Shown: positions 52,479 to 62,048 of the stretch, piece after piece
Layout: each line of letters opens with the position of its first letter
How positions within the stretch are numbered: position 1 is the first letter of the stretch
DNA from: JALZAI01 sp038212215
GTDB lineage: Bacteria; Actinomycetota; Actinomycetes; Mycobacteriales; Jatrophihabitantaceae
Direction: 5' to 3'
Assembly: GCA_038212215.1 (NCBI GenBank)
Contig: JBBQUT010000003.1
Coordinates: 1-64,000, forward strand
DNA: 64,000 bases
The notes under the pieces: model-generated
Database searches by the model: none
What the model saw: only the letters and a program-made list of their open reading frames with translations
Told to the model about the DNA's origin: nothing
Translations under genes and position numbers: made by a program

Positions 52479-53383
52479 CCGTCCAGGGTAAGTGCCTCCG
52501 CCCGGTCGACAGCGTCGCCTGCAGCCCTGTCCAGCCAGTGGACGCGCGGATCGCGCCGGAACCACGACCGCTGGCGCCGCACGAATCGGCGGGTGGCCCG
52601 CACCGTCGCGACTGCGGCCTGCTCGAGATCGCCGGTCACCGCACCGGCCCCGTCGAGCACCGCGAGCAACTGGGCATAGCCCAGCGCCTTGCCGGCAGTG
52701 GGGCTCTCGCGCAGGCCGAGCGGCAGCAACGCCCGCACCTCGTCCACGAAACCGGCGGCGAGCATCCGGTGCACTCGCCACTCGACCCGCTCGTCGGTGT
52801 CGGCGCGGTCGAGGCCGATGAAGACGGTGTCGTACACCGAGTCGAAACCAGGCATCGTGGCGGTGAACGGGCGTCCGGTGTGCTCGATAACCTCGAGCGC
52901 GCGGACGATTCGGCGGCCGTTGGACGCCAGGATCGCCGCCGCCGCCGCCGGATCCTGAGCACGCAGGCGTGCGTGCAACGCGGCCGATCCCTCGGTGTCG
53001 AGTTCGCGATAGAGCCGCGCGCGGATTTGCGGTGACTCACCCGGGAATTCGAGCCGATCGAGGGCGCCGCGCAGGTACAGCCCGGACCCGCCGACCAGGA
53101 TCGGCAGGCGGCCGCGCGCCTGGATCGAAGCGATGCTCGCGCGGGCGAGATTCTGGTATTCGGCAACCGCGGCGGACTTGCCCAGCGGCCAAACGTCGAG
53201 CAGGTGGTGCGGCACACCGGCCCGCTCGTCGGGCGCGAGCTTCGCCGTCCCGATGTCCATGCCGACGTAGAGCTGCATCGAGTCGGCGTTGATGATCTCG
53301 CCGTCCACGCGCAGCGCCAAGGCGACCGCTAGGTCGGACTTTCCGGTTGCGGTCGGTCCGACTATCGCCACTACGCGGCTCAT
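52466..53383 (-). CDS. miaA: tRNA dimethylallyltransferase
   Basis: 305 residues from ATG 53383. P-loop GPTATGKS at 9-16, then EIINADSMQLYVGMDIGTAK and the substrate-binding segment GGSGLYLRGALD, with RRIVRALEVIEHTGRPFT. It adds the dimethylallyl group to A37 of tRNAs reading UNN codons; MiaB at 55363 then methylthiolates the product. The start overlaps the preceding stop (ATGA). Confidence 0.95.
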   Translation of the reverse strand: MSRVVAIVGPTATGKSDLAVALALRVDGEIINADSMQLYVGMDIGTAKLAPDERAGVPHHLLDVWPLGKSAAVAEYQNLARASIASIQARGRLPILVGGSGLYLRGALDRLEFPGESPQIRARLYRELDTEGSAALHARLRAQDPAAAAAILASNGRRIVRALEVIEHTGRPFTATMPGFDSVYDTVFIGLDRADTDERVEWRVHRMLAAGFVDEVRALLPLGLRESPTAGKALGYAQLLAVLDGAGAVTGDLEQAAVATVRATRRFVRRQRSWFRRDPRVHWLDRAAGDAVDRAEALTLDGCTR

Positions 53384-54108
53384 GCGGGAGCTTCTCCCAC
53401 GGCTAGCCAGGACGCGACGAAGTACCCGACCCCGTACGGCGCAGCGTCGTAGCGCAGCTCGGCGCGCCACCGCGTCGGCTCGATCAGCCGAGCCATTGCA
53501 TCCCAGAGCGGCACGCCGGCACACAGCAGTTCGGCACCAATGCCGTCCGGGTCGATCACCGAGTCGCGAAGCAGCCGCCCGTCCCCGGATCGCAGGGCCG
53601 CGGCGACCCGTTCGTCGAATGGCTGCGCGCGCTCGTCGAAATGCCCCGGCGCGGCCGCACTGCGGCGAGCAGTGCCGTCCCCCATCACGACCAGCGCGAG
53701 CTCGCCGCTGTTGTCGAGGGCACGAAGTGCGTCCGCCGCGGGGCTGGTGTCGAAGTCGGGTCCGACCTGCACGGCGAGCGCGTCCGCACGGGCGCCGATC
53801 GTGTCCCGAATCAGCCATGCTCCGACGGTGAGCGGCAGCGGCAGCTCTGGTGCCCCGAGCACGTCGGCGGCGCCTAGCGCCACCGTGAGCGGCACGCCGT
53901 ACCCGGCGAACGACCCGCGAGCTCCGGACTCGTGGACCTGCGAGTTCGCACCCACGCCGAGGACCACCAGCCGACAGTTCGGTGCGGCGACGGCGGCGAT
54001 CGCTGCACGGCACGCCGCGCGAAGTTCGGCAAGCTCGACCGTCGTGCCGGTGCCGACATCGGGCACCAGAAGGGGCGGGTGCGGGCAGAATGCGACGCCA
54101 CGGATCAC
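53380..54108 (-). CDS. Class III extradiol dioxygenase-like protein
   Basis: 242 residues from GTG 54108. CPHPPLLVPDVGTG and RLVVLGVGANSQVHE, ALVVMGDGTARRS and YGVGYFVASWLAV match the LigB-like (class III extradiol) fold as found in the gene upstream of miaA in mycobacteria (Rv2728c type). Whether the metal site is active is not clear; function unknown. Four-base overlap with miaA. Confidence 0.8.
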   Translation of the reverse strand: MIRGVAFCPHPPLLVPDVGTGTTVELAELRAACRAAIAAVAAPNCRLVVLGVGANSQVHESGARGSFAGYGVPLTVALGAADVLGAPELPLPLTVGAWLIRDTIGARADALAVQVGPDFDTSPAADALRALDNSGELALVVMGDGTARRSAAAPGHFDERAQPFDERVAAALRSGDGRLLRDSVIDPDGIGAELLCAGVPLWDAMARLIEPTRWRAELRYDAAPYGVGYFVASWLAVGEAPA

Positions 54109-54163
54109 CAGGAAAGGCTACGGCCGGACAACTGAGGGCTCGGATCGTGTTCAATGCACTGTC

Positions 54164-55348
54164 ATGGCATCGGTGTGGGGACGAATAACCGACGACGGCA
54201 CCGTCTTCGTCCGGATGTCGGACGGTGAGCGCGAGATCGGCTCGTGGCAGGCGGGTGACGCCGCGGCCGGTTTGGCCTTCTACGAGCGGCGCTACGACGA
54301 CCTCGCGACCGAGATTACGCTGCTCGAGAAGCGGCTCGCCTCCGGAGCTGCCGATCCCGCCTCGACGCTCTCCCACGCCGCTGCATTGAAACAGCAGCTA
54401 TCCACCGCTGCCGCGATCGGCGATCTCGCCGCGCTCGACGTCAGGCTCGACGGCCTGCTTGTCGCCGCCGAGGAACGCGCGGGCGCGAATGCGGCGGCCC
54501 GGGATCAGGCTCGCGCGGCCGCGGTGGCGGCGAAGGAGGCGCTCGTCACTGAGGCTGAGACGATCGCCGCCGAAGCCACCTCATGGAAGGTCGCCGGCGA
54601 GCGGTTACGGGCGATCGTGGACGAGTGGAAGCAGATCCACGGCATCGACCGGCGAACCGACGAAGCGCTGTGGAAGCGTTTCGCCGCGGCGCGCGACGCC
54701 TTCGGACGTCGCCGTGGCCAGCATTTCGCCCAGCTCGACGCTGAGCGCGCCGGTGCCCGGCAGGCGAAGCAAGATCTGGTGACGCGCGCTGAGACGCTCT
54801 CGACGTCCACCGACTGGCGCGAGACCGCAACGGCCATGCGCGAACTGATGAACGAATGGAAGGCGGCACCGCGCGCTGCGCGCGATGTCGAGGACGCGTT
54901 GTGGAAGAAATTTCGCGCCGCGCAGGACGCGTTCTTCGCGGCGCGCTCGGGTGTGCTCGCCGAGCGCGACGCCGGGCAAGTCGGGAACGAGAAGCAGAAG
55001 AACGAGGTGATCGCTGCCGCGCAGGCACTCGATCTCAGCGATCCCAAGGCCGCACAGGCCCAGTTGCGGGAGCTGCAGGCGCGCTTCGACGGGATCGGGC
55101 ACGTCCCCCGGGACGCTATCAAGCGCCTCGATGACCAAATGCGCGCCGCCGAGCAGCGGGTCCGCGACGCCGTAGACGCCGAATGGCGCAGCGCCAGCAT
55201 CGAGTCGAACCCGTTCCTCGTCGAGCTGAAGGCCCGCCTCGTCGAGGCCGAGGCGAAGCTGGAGCGTGCTGTCAAGTCAGGCGACGCGGCCCGGATCGCC
55301 AAGGCCGAGGCTGACGTGGCGCAGCGGCGCGCGCTGATCCCGAATTAG
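54164..55348 (+). CDS. DUF349 domain coiled-coil protein
   Basis: 394 residues. N-terminal beta segment (GRITDDGTVFVRMSDGERE), then helical DUF349 repeats (LRAIVDEWKQIHGIDRRTDE and ALWKRFAAARDAFGRRRG, followed by MRELMNEWKAAPRAARDVED and ALWKKFRAAQDAFFAARS). Highly charged with no membrane segment. Function unknown, though the family is widespread in actinobacteria at this location. Divergent from the dioxygenase-like gene. Confidence 0.88.
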   Translation: MASVWGRITDDGTVFVRMSDGEREIGSWQAGDAAAGLAFYERRYDDLATEITLLEKRLASGAADPASTLSHAAALKQQLSTAAAIGDLAALDVRLDGLLVAAEERAGANAAARDQARAAAVAAKEALVTEAETIAAEATSWKVAGERLRAIVDEWKQIHGIDRRTDEALWKRFAAARDAFGRRRGQHFAQLDAERAGARQAKQDLVTRAETLSTSTDWRETATAMRELMNEWKAAPRAARDVEDALWKKFRAAQDAFFAARSGVLAERDAGQVGNEKQKNEVIAAAQALDLSDPKAAQAQLRELQARFDGIGHVPRDAIKRLDDQMRAAEQRVRDAVDAEWRSASIESNPFLVELKARLVEAEAKLERAVKSGDAARIAKAEADVAQRRALIPN

Positions 55349-55362
55349 CCCGGGTTAGCCGG

Positions 55363-56772
55363 TCAGGCAGGGCGCGGGCCGATGGTGAGCAGCGCAGCAG
55401 GCGCCGCCTGGACGGGCTCACCCGAGCCGCGCCACGGGCGCCGAGTCCGGATGCCGCCGTCCGCAACGAGGTGATGCGGCGCCGCGTATGTCACGTCTGC
55501 CGTCAGTACGTCGCCCGCTGCCGCCTGGCCGCGGACGTGGATCAGCCGGCCGTCACGCGCTCGCCCGCTCACTCGGCCGGTCGCGATGTCTTTGCGGCCC
55601 TCCCCCGAACTGACCAGCACTTCGACCTCGCGCCCCAGTAGCGCCTTGTTCGCGTCCCACGCCAGTTCGTCCTGCAGCGCGATGAGCCGCTCGTAACGCT
55701 CCTGGACGACCGCCTTCGGCACCTGCCCGTCGAGCGTCGCCGCCGGCGTGCCAGGCCGCTTGGAGTACTGGAACGTGAATGCGGAGGCGAAGCGCGCCGC
55801 ACGCACGACGTCCAACGTCTGCTCGAAGTCGTCGTTCGTCTCGCCGGGAAAGCCGACGATGATGTCGGTCGTTATCGCGGCGTGTGGCATCGCGGCCCGT
55901 ACCGAATCGATGATCGCGAGATAGCGCGCGCGCCGATACGAGCGGCGCATCGCACGCAGGACAACATCTGAACCCGACTGCAGCGGCATATGCAATTGCG
56001 GGCAGACATTTGCTGTCTCGGCCATCGCGGCTATGACGTCGTCGGTGAAATCGCGCGGGTGCGGGCTGGTGAAGCGCACCCGCTCCAGGCCATCGACGGC
56101 GCCGCAGGCGCGAAGCAGCTTGCCGAACGCGAACGGGTCACCGAAGGATCGCCCGTAGGAGTTCACGTTCTGGCCGAGCAGCGTCACCTCCAGGACCCCG
56201 GCCTCAACCAGCGCCCGCACCTCAGCGAGAACATCGCCCGGTCGCCGGTCAGTCTCGACGCCCCGCAACGACGGCACGATGCAGAACGTGCAGGTGTTGT
56301 CGCAACCGACCGAAACCGACACCCACGCGCTGTACGGGGACTCGCGGCGCGTCGGCAGATCCGAGGGGAAGCTCTCCAGTGCTTCGACGATCTCGATCTG
56401 CGCCGCGTCGTTGTGCCGCGCACGTTCGAGCAGGACAGGTAGTGCCGCGAGGTTGTGGGTACCGAACACGACGTCCACCCAGGGAGCCCTGTCGAGGATC
56501 GTGGCGCGGTCCTTCTGCGCGAGGCAGCCGCCCACCGCGATCTGCATTCCCGGACGGCGCTGCTTGGCGGGGACCAAGCGGCCGAGATTGCCGTACAGGC
56601 GGTTGTCGGCGTTCTCGCGCACCGCGCACGTGTTGAACACGACGAGATCGACCTCGTCGCCGGTGCCGCGGGTGTAACCGGCGGTTTCGAGCAGCCCGGC
56701 CAGACGTTCGGAATCGTGCACGTTCATCTGACACCCGTAGGTGCGGATGTCGTAGGTACGCGGCTTATCCAT
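55363..56772 (-). CDS. miaB: tRNA-2-methylthio-N6-dimethylallyladenosine synthase
   Basis: 469 residues from ATG 56772. The N-terminal MTTase domain has Cys14, Cys49 and Cys83 (TYGCQMN, NTCAVREN, GGCLAQKD). The radical-SAM cluster is Cys157/161/164 (CDNTCTFC). A C-terminal TRAM domain is present (VLVSSGEGRKDIATGRVSGR). It adds the methylthio group to i6A37. Full length. Confidence 0.95.
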   Translation of the reverse strand: MDKPRTYDIRTYGCQMNVHDSERLAGLLETAGYTRGTGDEVDLVVFNTCAVRENADNRLYGNLGRLVPAKQRRPGMQIAVGGCLAQKDRATILDRAPWVDVVFGTHNLAALPVLLERARHNDAAQIEIVEALESFPSDLPTRRESPYSAWVSVSVGCDNTCTFCIVPSLRGVETDRRPGDVLAEVRALVEAGVLEVTLLGQNVNSYGRSFGDPFAFGKLLRACGAVDGLERVRFTSPHPRDFTDDVIAAMAETANVCPQLHMPLQSGSDVVLRAMRRSYRRARYLAIIDSVRAAMPHAAITTDIIVGFPGETNDDFEQTLDVVRAARFASAFTFQYSKRPGTPAATLDGQVPKAVVQERYERLIALQDELAWDANKALLGREVEVLVSSGEGRKDIATGRVSGRARDGRLIHVRGQAAAGDVLTADVTYAAPHHLVADGGIRTRRPWRGSGEPVQAAPAALLTIGPRPA

Positions 56773-56798
56773 GTTGCGCTCGAGGATACGTTGCACGT

Positions 56799-57794
56799 AT
56801 GGCTGCCCTGGCCGACGAGGTCGACGCGCTCGCTTCGTCCAGCGGTTTTGCGGGGGTTGTGTCCGTCAGTCGAGGGGACGTCGTCGAGCACGAACGCGCA
56901 TACGGAATGGCCGATCGCAGGCATCGCATCGGTGTGCGCACCGATTCGATCTTCGCGATCGCAAGCGGCACGAAAGGCTTCACCGCACTGACCGTCGCCG
57001 CGCTGATCGGCGACGGGCAGCTGCAGCTGCACACAAGCGCTCGGTCACTGCTGGGCAAGGATCTGCCACTTGTCTGCGCCGACGTCACCGTGGAGCACCT
57101 GCTCACCCACCGCTCAGGGATCGGCGACTACGTCGACGAGGAGTCTGCCGCCGATGCGGTGTTGACCGTGCCGGTGCAGCAACTGGACACCGTCGAGGCG
57201 TACCTGCCGGCACTGGCCGGATTCCCCACCAAGTTCCGCGCGGGCGAGCGGTTCTCCTATTGCAACAGCGGGTACGCGATTCTGGCGATCCTTGCCGAGC
57301 GGGCCACTGGCCGACCGTTTTTTGACCTTGTCACCGAGCGCGTGTTCGCACCCGCCGGGATGCCCGACACCCGCTTCCTCCGCTCGGACGAGCTGCCTGG
57401 CCGGGCAGCGGTCGGCTACCTGGACGGCTGCGATCGCAGCAACGTCTTCCACCTTCCGGTACGGGGCAGCGGGGACGGCGGCGCATACTCGACCGTCGCG
57501 GACGCGCGGGCATTCTGGTCGGCGTTGTTCGCTGGACGGATCGTGCCCACCGACCAGGTGCGCGAGTTGACCGCGCCGCGCAGCGATGTGGTGAGCGAGA
57601 AGATGCGCTATGGCTGCGGGTTCTGGCTGCACCCTAGCGGCCCGGAGGTGATCCTCGAGGGTTTCGACTACGGGGTGTCGTTCCGCTCCGTGCACAACCC
57701 TCAGTCCGGCTTGACGCACACAGTCGTGTCGAACAGTTCTGACGGGGCGTGGCCCATTGCCCGGCTGCTGCTTGACACGCTCGAAGCAGGATGA
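56799..57794 (+). CDS. Beta-lactamase-fold serine hydrolase
   Basis: 331 residues. SxxK motif in AIASGTKGFTALTV; Tyr motif YCNSGYAILAILAE; LLTHRSGIGDYVDEES between them. This is a typical Beta-lactamase (PF00144) protein of esterase/peptidase type. No signal peptide, so probably cytosolic; substrate unknown. Divergent from miaB with a 26-base gap between starts, so their promoters overlap the coding ends. Confidence 0.87.
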   Translation: MAALADEVDALASSSGFAGVVSVSRGDVVEHERAYGMADRRHRIGVRTDSIFAIASGTKGFTALTVAALIGDGQLQLHTSARSLLGKDLPLVCADVTVEHLLTHRSGIGDYVDEESAADAVLTVPVQQLDTVEAYLPALAGFPTKFRAGERFSYCNSGYAILAILAERATGRPFFDLVTERVFAPAGMPDTRFLRSDELPGRAAVGYLDGCDRSNVFHLPVRGSGDGGAYSTVADARAFWSALFAGRIVPTDQVRELTAPRSDVVSEKMRYGCGFWLHPSGPEVILEGFDYGVSFRSVHNPQSGLTHTVVSNSSDGAWPIARLLLDTLEAG

Positions 57795-57861
57795 GCTGCG
57801 CCGGCTCGGCGGCACTGACCGGTAGCGGCCGAGCGGCCCTGTGCACACCCGGCGGCGCAGT

Positions 57862-59610
57862 TCAGTGCGCGATCTCGGTCGCACGCGATTCGCGCACGAC
57901 GGTGACGCGGATCTGGCCGGGATAGGTCAGCTCGTCCTCGATCTGCTTGGCGATCTCGCGGGCGAGCACCGACGCGGCCAGATCGTCGACCTCGCCCGGT
58001 TGCACCATGACGCGCACCTCGCGACCGGCTTGCATGGCGAAGACTTTCTCGACGCCGGGGCGGGTGCTGGCGATCTCTTCGATGCGAGCCAACCGGGTGA
58101 CGTAAACCTCCAGCGACTCGCGGCGTGCGCCGGGCCGAGCCGCCGAGCAGGTGTCCGAGGCCTGGGTGAGCACCGCCTCGACGGTGCGCGGCTGTACCTC
58201 GTTGTGATGCGCCTCGACCGCGTGCGCGACGGCCTCGTCCTCGCCGTACTTGCGCAGCAACTGCGCTCCGATGATGGCGTGGCTGCCCTCAACCTCATGG
58301 GTGAGCGCCTTGCCGATGTCGTGCAGGAACGCGCAACGCTTGACCAACGTCGGCTCGATGCCAAGTTCCGCCGCCATCGTCGCAGCGATATGTGCGGTCT
58401 CGATCAGATGCCCGAGGACGTTCTGCCCGTAGCTGGTCCGGTACTTCAGCCGACCCAGGGTCGGCAGCAACCGCTCGTCGAGGTCAGTGATCCCGACATC
58501 GGCCAACGCATCGCGCGCGGCGCGCAGGCACAGTTTGTCGACCTCCGCCTTACTCTGCTCGAAGGCCTCCTCGATGCGGTGCGGATGGATGCGCCCGTCC
58601 AGGATCAGCCGATCCAGAGTGAGCCGGCCGATCTCACGGCGCACCGGATCGAAGCAGGACAGCAGCACCGCCTCTGGGGTGTCGTCGATGACCAGATTGA
58701 CTCCTGTGGTCGCCTCGAAGGCGCGGATATTGCGGCCCTCGCGGCCGATGATGCGGCCTTTCATCTCGTCGCTGGGCAGGTGCATGACGCTGACCACGGT
58801 CTCGCTGGTCTGCTCGCTGGCGACCCGCTGCACGGCTTCGGAGACGATCTCGCGGGCCCGCGCGGTGCCCTCGGAGCGAGCCTCGTTCTCGATCGTGCGC
58901 ACGAGGACCGCGGCTTCGCGCCGCGCGCTCGCCTCGACAGCGGCCATCAGTTCCACCTTCGCCTGCTCGGCGCTGAGCCCGGCGACGCGTCTCAGCTCGT
59001 CATCGACTTGCGCGAGCCGCTCGCCCAGTTCGTCTCCACGTCGACCCAGGTCGGCCTCGTCGTCAGCGAGGCGCTGTCGCTGCACGGACAGTTGCTGCAC
59101 CGCTTGATCCAGTTCCGTACCCGCCTCGGCGACGCGACGCTCCTCGGCGTGCAAGCGCGCCTCGCTTTGCTCCACTTCGCGCAGTTGCGCCGCGAGTTCG
59201 GTGCGGGTCTGGTCGGCGGCGCTGCGTTCGCGTTCGGCCCGGCGCCGCGCCAAGGCGACAATCTCGCCGGCCTCGGTCTCAGACCTGCCCAGCAAGGCCC
59301 GCGAGTCGGCACCGGCCGACTCCGCGTCGGCGCGGGCTGCGTGCCGGATCGCTTCGGCCTCGGCCGACGCCGTGTGCCTGATCGCTTCGGCTTCCGCCGC
59401 AGCGGCGCGCCTGGTCGCCTCCGCCTCAGCGGCGTACGCGTGCTCGTCGCCGCGGTCGGTGACAGACCACGGTGCCGCGTCGCGACCGGGGTCAGCCCCG
59501 TCCGCGTGGCGGGGTCGCGGCTCAGCGTGACCCCGGCTGCCGTAAGCCCACGCGAACAGCACACCCAGCACGAACAGCGCACCGACAGCTGCGTACCACA
59601 CGCCTACCAT
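57862..59610 (-). CDS. rny: Ribonuclease Y
   Basis: 582 residues. An N-terminal membrane helix (VWYAAVGALFVLGVLFAWAY), a long coiled coil with AEAEAIRH repeats, a KH domain near 292 (MKGRIIGREGRNIRAFE) and an HD domain near 428 (RCAFLHDIGKALTHEVEGSH), followed by the C-terminal part. A membrane-bound endoribonuclease that starts mRNA decay. It is located downstream of recA-recX as in several actinobacteria. Confidence 0.93.
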   Translation of the reverse strand: MVGVWYAAVGALFVLGVLFAWAYGSRGHAEPRPRHADGADPGRDAAPWSVTDRGDEHAYAAEAEATRRAAAAEAEAIRHTASAEAEAIRHAARADAESAGADSRALLGRSETEAGEIVALARRRAERERSAADQTRTELAAQLREVEQSEARLHAEERRVAEAGTELDQAVQQLSVQRQRLADDEADLGRRGDELGERLAQVDDELRRVAGLSAEQAKVELMAAVEASARREAAVLVRTIENEARSEGTARAREIVSEAVQRVASEQTSETVVSVMHLPSDEMKGRIIGREGRNIRAFEATTGVNLVIDDTPEAVLLSCFDPVRREIGRLTLDRLILDGRIHPHRIEEAFEQSKAEVDKLCLRAARDALADVGITDLDERLLPTLGRLKYRTSYGQNVLGHLIETAHIAATMAAELGIEPTLVKRCAFLHDIGKALTHEVEGSHAIIGAQLLRKYGEDEAVAHAVEAHHNEVQPRTVEAVLTQASDTCSAARPGARRESLEVYVTRLARIEEIASTRPGVEKVFAMQAGREVRVMVQPGEVDDLAASVLAREIAKQIEDELTYPGQIRVTVVRESRATEIAH

Positions 59611-59959
59611 TGCGACTTCCTGACCACCGAGATCCGCCTCCTCGCGAGCGCACAGCCTGGACGAGTTAGCCGGGTCGAACGCCGCTGACGGCTAACTCAC
59701 GTTTGCGCGGACGGGTCGGATGACCCGTCCTGGCCGTGAGCGCCGGGAGTGAGAGGCTGCCAATCTGTGAGTGCGGTCGGGACATATATGCGGCCCGCGG
59801 GATGCTGATCCTTTGCTCAGCACCGCTCGGACGCGGTCGTAGGCGTTGTTCCTGGTACTTGTGAGGTTATGAAGGCGGTTCGCACAAATCAAGTTGCCGC
59901 TCGCCGAACCTAGGTTCGCGCACCGACGCGCGACCAATCGCTGGCCGGATTCGGCGTCG
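59611..59959. other. Intergenic region between recX and rny
   Basis: About 350 bases. It holds the hairpin at 59709-59730, an imperfect 9-bp inverted repeat (GAGTTAGCC 59663 / GGCTAACTC 59690) and the rny promoter, which I cannot define. No gene or tRNA recognised. Confidence 0.45.
59709..59730 (-). terminator. Stem-loop downstream of recA-recX
   Basis: GGACGGGTC pairs perfectly with GACCCGTCC around a GGAT loop. It lies 230 bases after recX and 100 bases before rny on the same strand, so it may end recA-recX transcription. Confidence 0.45.
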
Positions 59960-60556
59960 TCAATCGTGCTCCAGATCGGCGTCGGGCAGCCCGGTGAGGC
60001 TCTCGCGCACGACCTGCTGGGCGGTGCCGGGCGGGTAGCCCTTGCGGGCCAGCAAGCCGATGAGCCTTCGAAACTGTACGGATACCTCCAGCCCCCGCAG
60101 CGCCGGCAGGCGGCGCTGAACCAAGACTCGTGCCCGCTCCAGTTCGCTTGCCGGGTCGATCTGGCACACCGCCGCCGCGACCGTATCCTCGGCAATACCG
60201 CGCTGACGCAGCTTGAGCGCCACCGCCCGACCGGCCAATCCGCGTTCCCGGTGCTGCGCGCGGGCATATCCCTCGGCAAGTGCCGCATCGTCGATCAAGC
60301 CCACCTCAGCGAAGCGGTTCAGCACCCGTGCGGCGGCGTCGTCGGGTACCCCTCGGGTACGCAATAGCTTCGCCAACTCGGCACGGGTCCGAGCGCGTCG
60401 CTCGAGTTGCCGCAGGCAGATCGAGCGGGCCACCGTGTCCGGATCGCCGGCCGGCCCAAGTACTGCACCGTCCTCAGGTACCTCCGCCGAATGGTCGTCT
60501 CTGACGGCAAGTTCAGGCCGGTTCCCGTCCCGAGGGCTGTGTTGTTGTCCGCGCAC
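59960..60556 (-). CDS. recX: RecX regulatory protein
   Basis: 198 residues from GTG 60556, 19 bases after the recA stop. Three-helix repeats: SICLRQLERRARTRAELAKL, VLNRFAEVGLIDDAALAEGY, GLAGRAVALKLRQRGIAEDT. RecX restrains RecA filaments. The frame is open far into recA, but the RecX family core begins near ARSICLRQL; the ~30 residues before it are poorly conserved and the start is uncertain. Confidence 0.9.
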   Translation of the reverse strand: MRGQQHSPRDGNRPELAVRDDHSAEVPEDGAVLGPAGDPDTVARSICLRQLERRARTRAELAKLLRTRGVPDDAAARVLNRFAEVGLIDDAALAEGYARAQHRERGLAGRAVALKLRQRGIAEDTVAAAVCQIDPASELERARVLVQRRLPALRGLEVSVQFRRLIGLLARKGYPPGTAQQVVRESLTGLPDADLEHD

Positions 60557-60575
60557 CGTCAGAACTCGTGCGCTG

Positions 60576-61625
60576 TCAGAAGTCGACCGAAGCCGGGACG
60601 ACGTCGATAGGCGTGCTCTCGTCAACGCGGGCACCCACGCCCAGCTTCTCCTTGATCCGCTTCTCGATCTCGTCGGCGAGGTCAGGGTTGTCGCGCAGGA
60701 AGTTGCGGACGTTCTCCTTGCCCTGCCCGAGCTGGTCGGATTCGTAGGTGTACCAGGCACCGGATTTCTTGACCAGGCCCTGCTCGACCCCGACGTCAAT
60801 CAGGGAGCCTTCGCGACTGATGCCTTGCCCGTACACGATGTCGAATTCGGCCTGCTTGAACGGCGGGGCGACCTTGTTCTTGACCACCTTGACGCGGGTG
60901 CGGTTGCCCACGGCGTCGCCGCCGTCCTTGAGCGTCTCGATCCGGCGCACGTCCAGGCGCACCGAAGAGTAGAACTTCAGCGCCTTGCCGCCGGTCGTAG
61001 TTTCCGGCGAGCCGAACATGACGCCGATCTTCTCGCGCAACTGGTTGATGAAGATCGCAGTGGTACCGGTGTTGCTCAGCGCGCCGGTGATTTTGCGCAG
61101 CGCCTGACTCATCAGCCGGGCCTGCAAGCCGACGTGGCTGTCGCCCATCTCGCCCTCGATCTCGGCACGCGGCACGAGCGCGGCGACCGAATCGACAACG
61201 ACGATGTCGATCGCACCAGAACGGATCAGCATGTCCATGATTTCCAGGGCCTGCTCGCCGGTGTCAGGTTGGCTGACCAGCAGCGCATCGGTGTCCACAC
61301 CCAGGGCGCGCGCATAGTCAGGATCGAGGGCGTGTTCGGCGTCGATGAAAGCTGCCACACCTCCCGCCGCTTGGGCATTGGCCACCGCGTGCAAGGCGAC
61401 TGTCGTCTTGCCCGAGCTTTCCGGCCCGTAAATCTCCACAACGCGCCCGCGTGGCAGACCACCGATTCCGAGTGCGACGTCGAGGGCGATCGAACCGGTC
61501 GGGATCACCTCGATCGGAGCGGCGACGCGGTCCCCGAGCCGCATGATCGCGCCCTTGCCGTGCTGCTTGTCAATCTGCGCCAGGGCGACCTCGAGCGCCT
61601 TGTTCTTGTCCACTCCTGCTGCCAT
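60576..61625 (-). CDS. recA: Recombinase RecA
   Basis: 349 residues. Walker A is GPESSGKTT near 67, with LVSQPDTGEQALEIMDMLIR, VVVDSVAALVPRAEIEGEMG, FINQLREKIGVMFGSPETTT and the C-terminal VRNFLRDNPDLADEIEKRIK. No intein, unlike M. tuberculosis RecA. It promotes recombination and LexA cleavage. An SOS box lies about 120 bases upstream. Confidence 0.98.
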   Translation of the reverse strand: MAAGVDKNKALEVALAQIDKQHGKGAIMRLGDRVAAPIEVIPTGSIALDVALGIGGLPRGRVVEIYGPESSGKTTVALHAVANAQAAGGVAAFIDAEHALDPDYARALGVDTDALLVSQPDTGEQALEIMDMLIRSGAIDIVVVDSVAALVPRAEIEGEMGDSHVGLQARLMSQALRKITGALSNTGTTAIFINQLREKIGVMFGSPETTTGGKALKFYSSVRLDVRRIETLKDGGDAVGNRTRVKVVKNKVAPPFKQAEFDIVYGQGISREGSLIDVGVEQGLVKKSGAWYTYESDQLGQGKENVRNFLRDNPDLADEIEKRIKEKLGVGARVDESTPIDVVPASVDF

Positions 61626-61744
61626 CGAAGACTCCCGAAATCGTTGTAACGACCTGATGCGAACGACGCTAGGACGTGCCTACGACAATTCGGCGAAGGA
61701 TCGCCTCGCTGTGGATAACAGGCCCCGCTGTGGACAAACCTTAG

Positions 61745-61760
61745 CCGAACACCTGTTCGA
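61745..61760. promoter_or_regulatory. SOS (LexA) box upstream of recA
   Basis: CCGAACACCTGTTCGA differs from TCGAAC-N4-GTTCGA only at the first base. It lies 120 bases before the recA start, between recA and the DUF3046 gene. Confidence 0.85.
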
Positions 61761-61790
61761 GGTGTAGAAAGACACCGGCGTGTCGCGACC

Positions 61791-61982
61791 TCAGACCAGA
61801 TGCGCCGGCATGTCGAACTCCGCGCACACCGCGCGCCACACAACGCGAGGCTCGCTGCCATCGGCCAGCGCGTCGTCGACGGTGGCCCCCAGTTGCGGAA
61901 GGCGGTAGTCGGCAGCAACGCTGTGCGCGTAGGTGGCGCCGAAGCGCTCCTCCATTCGGCGCCAAAAGTCGGTGAGTCGCAC
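61791..61982 (-). CDS. DUF3046 protein
   Basis: 63 residues from GTG 61982. MRLTDFWRRMEERFGATYAH, DYRLPQLGATVDDALADGSE and VWRAVCAEFDMPAHLV is the full DUF3046 family sequence. It sits upstream of recA as in mycobacteria (Rv2738c). Function unknown. Confidence 0.9.
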   Translation of the reverse strand: MRLTDFWRRMEERFGATYAHSVAADYRLPQLGATVDDALADGSEPRVVWRAVCAEFDMPAHLV

Positions 61983-62048
61983 GCCGTCCACGATAGGTCC
62001 CGGCTGTCGCCGCTGTTCACGCACCCGTGGGCCACTACGATCACGCCC

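Noticed and set aside
57841..59688. 615-residue frame antisense to rny
   Set aside because: RNase Y motifs are on the minus strand; the plus frame shows only His/Arg/Leu-rich translation.
59611..59959. Possible tRNA or small RNA gene in the recX-rny gap
   Set aside because: No cloverleaf or anticodon arm could be drawn; only simple hairpins are present.
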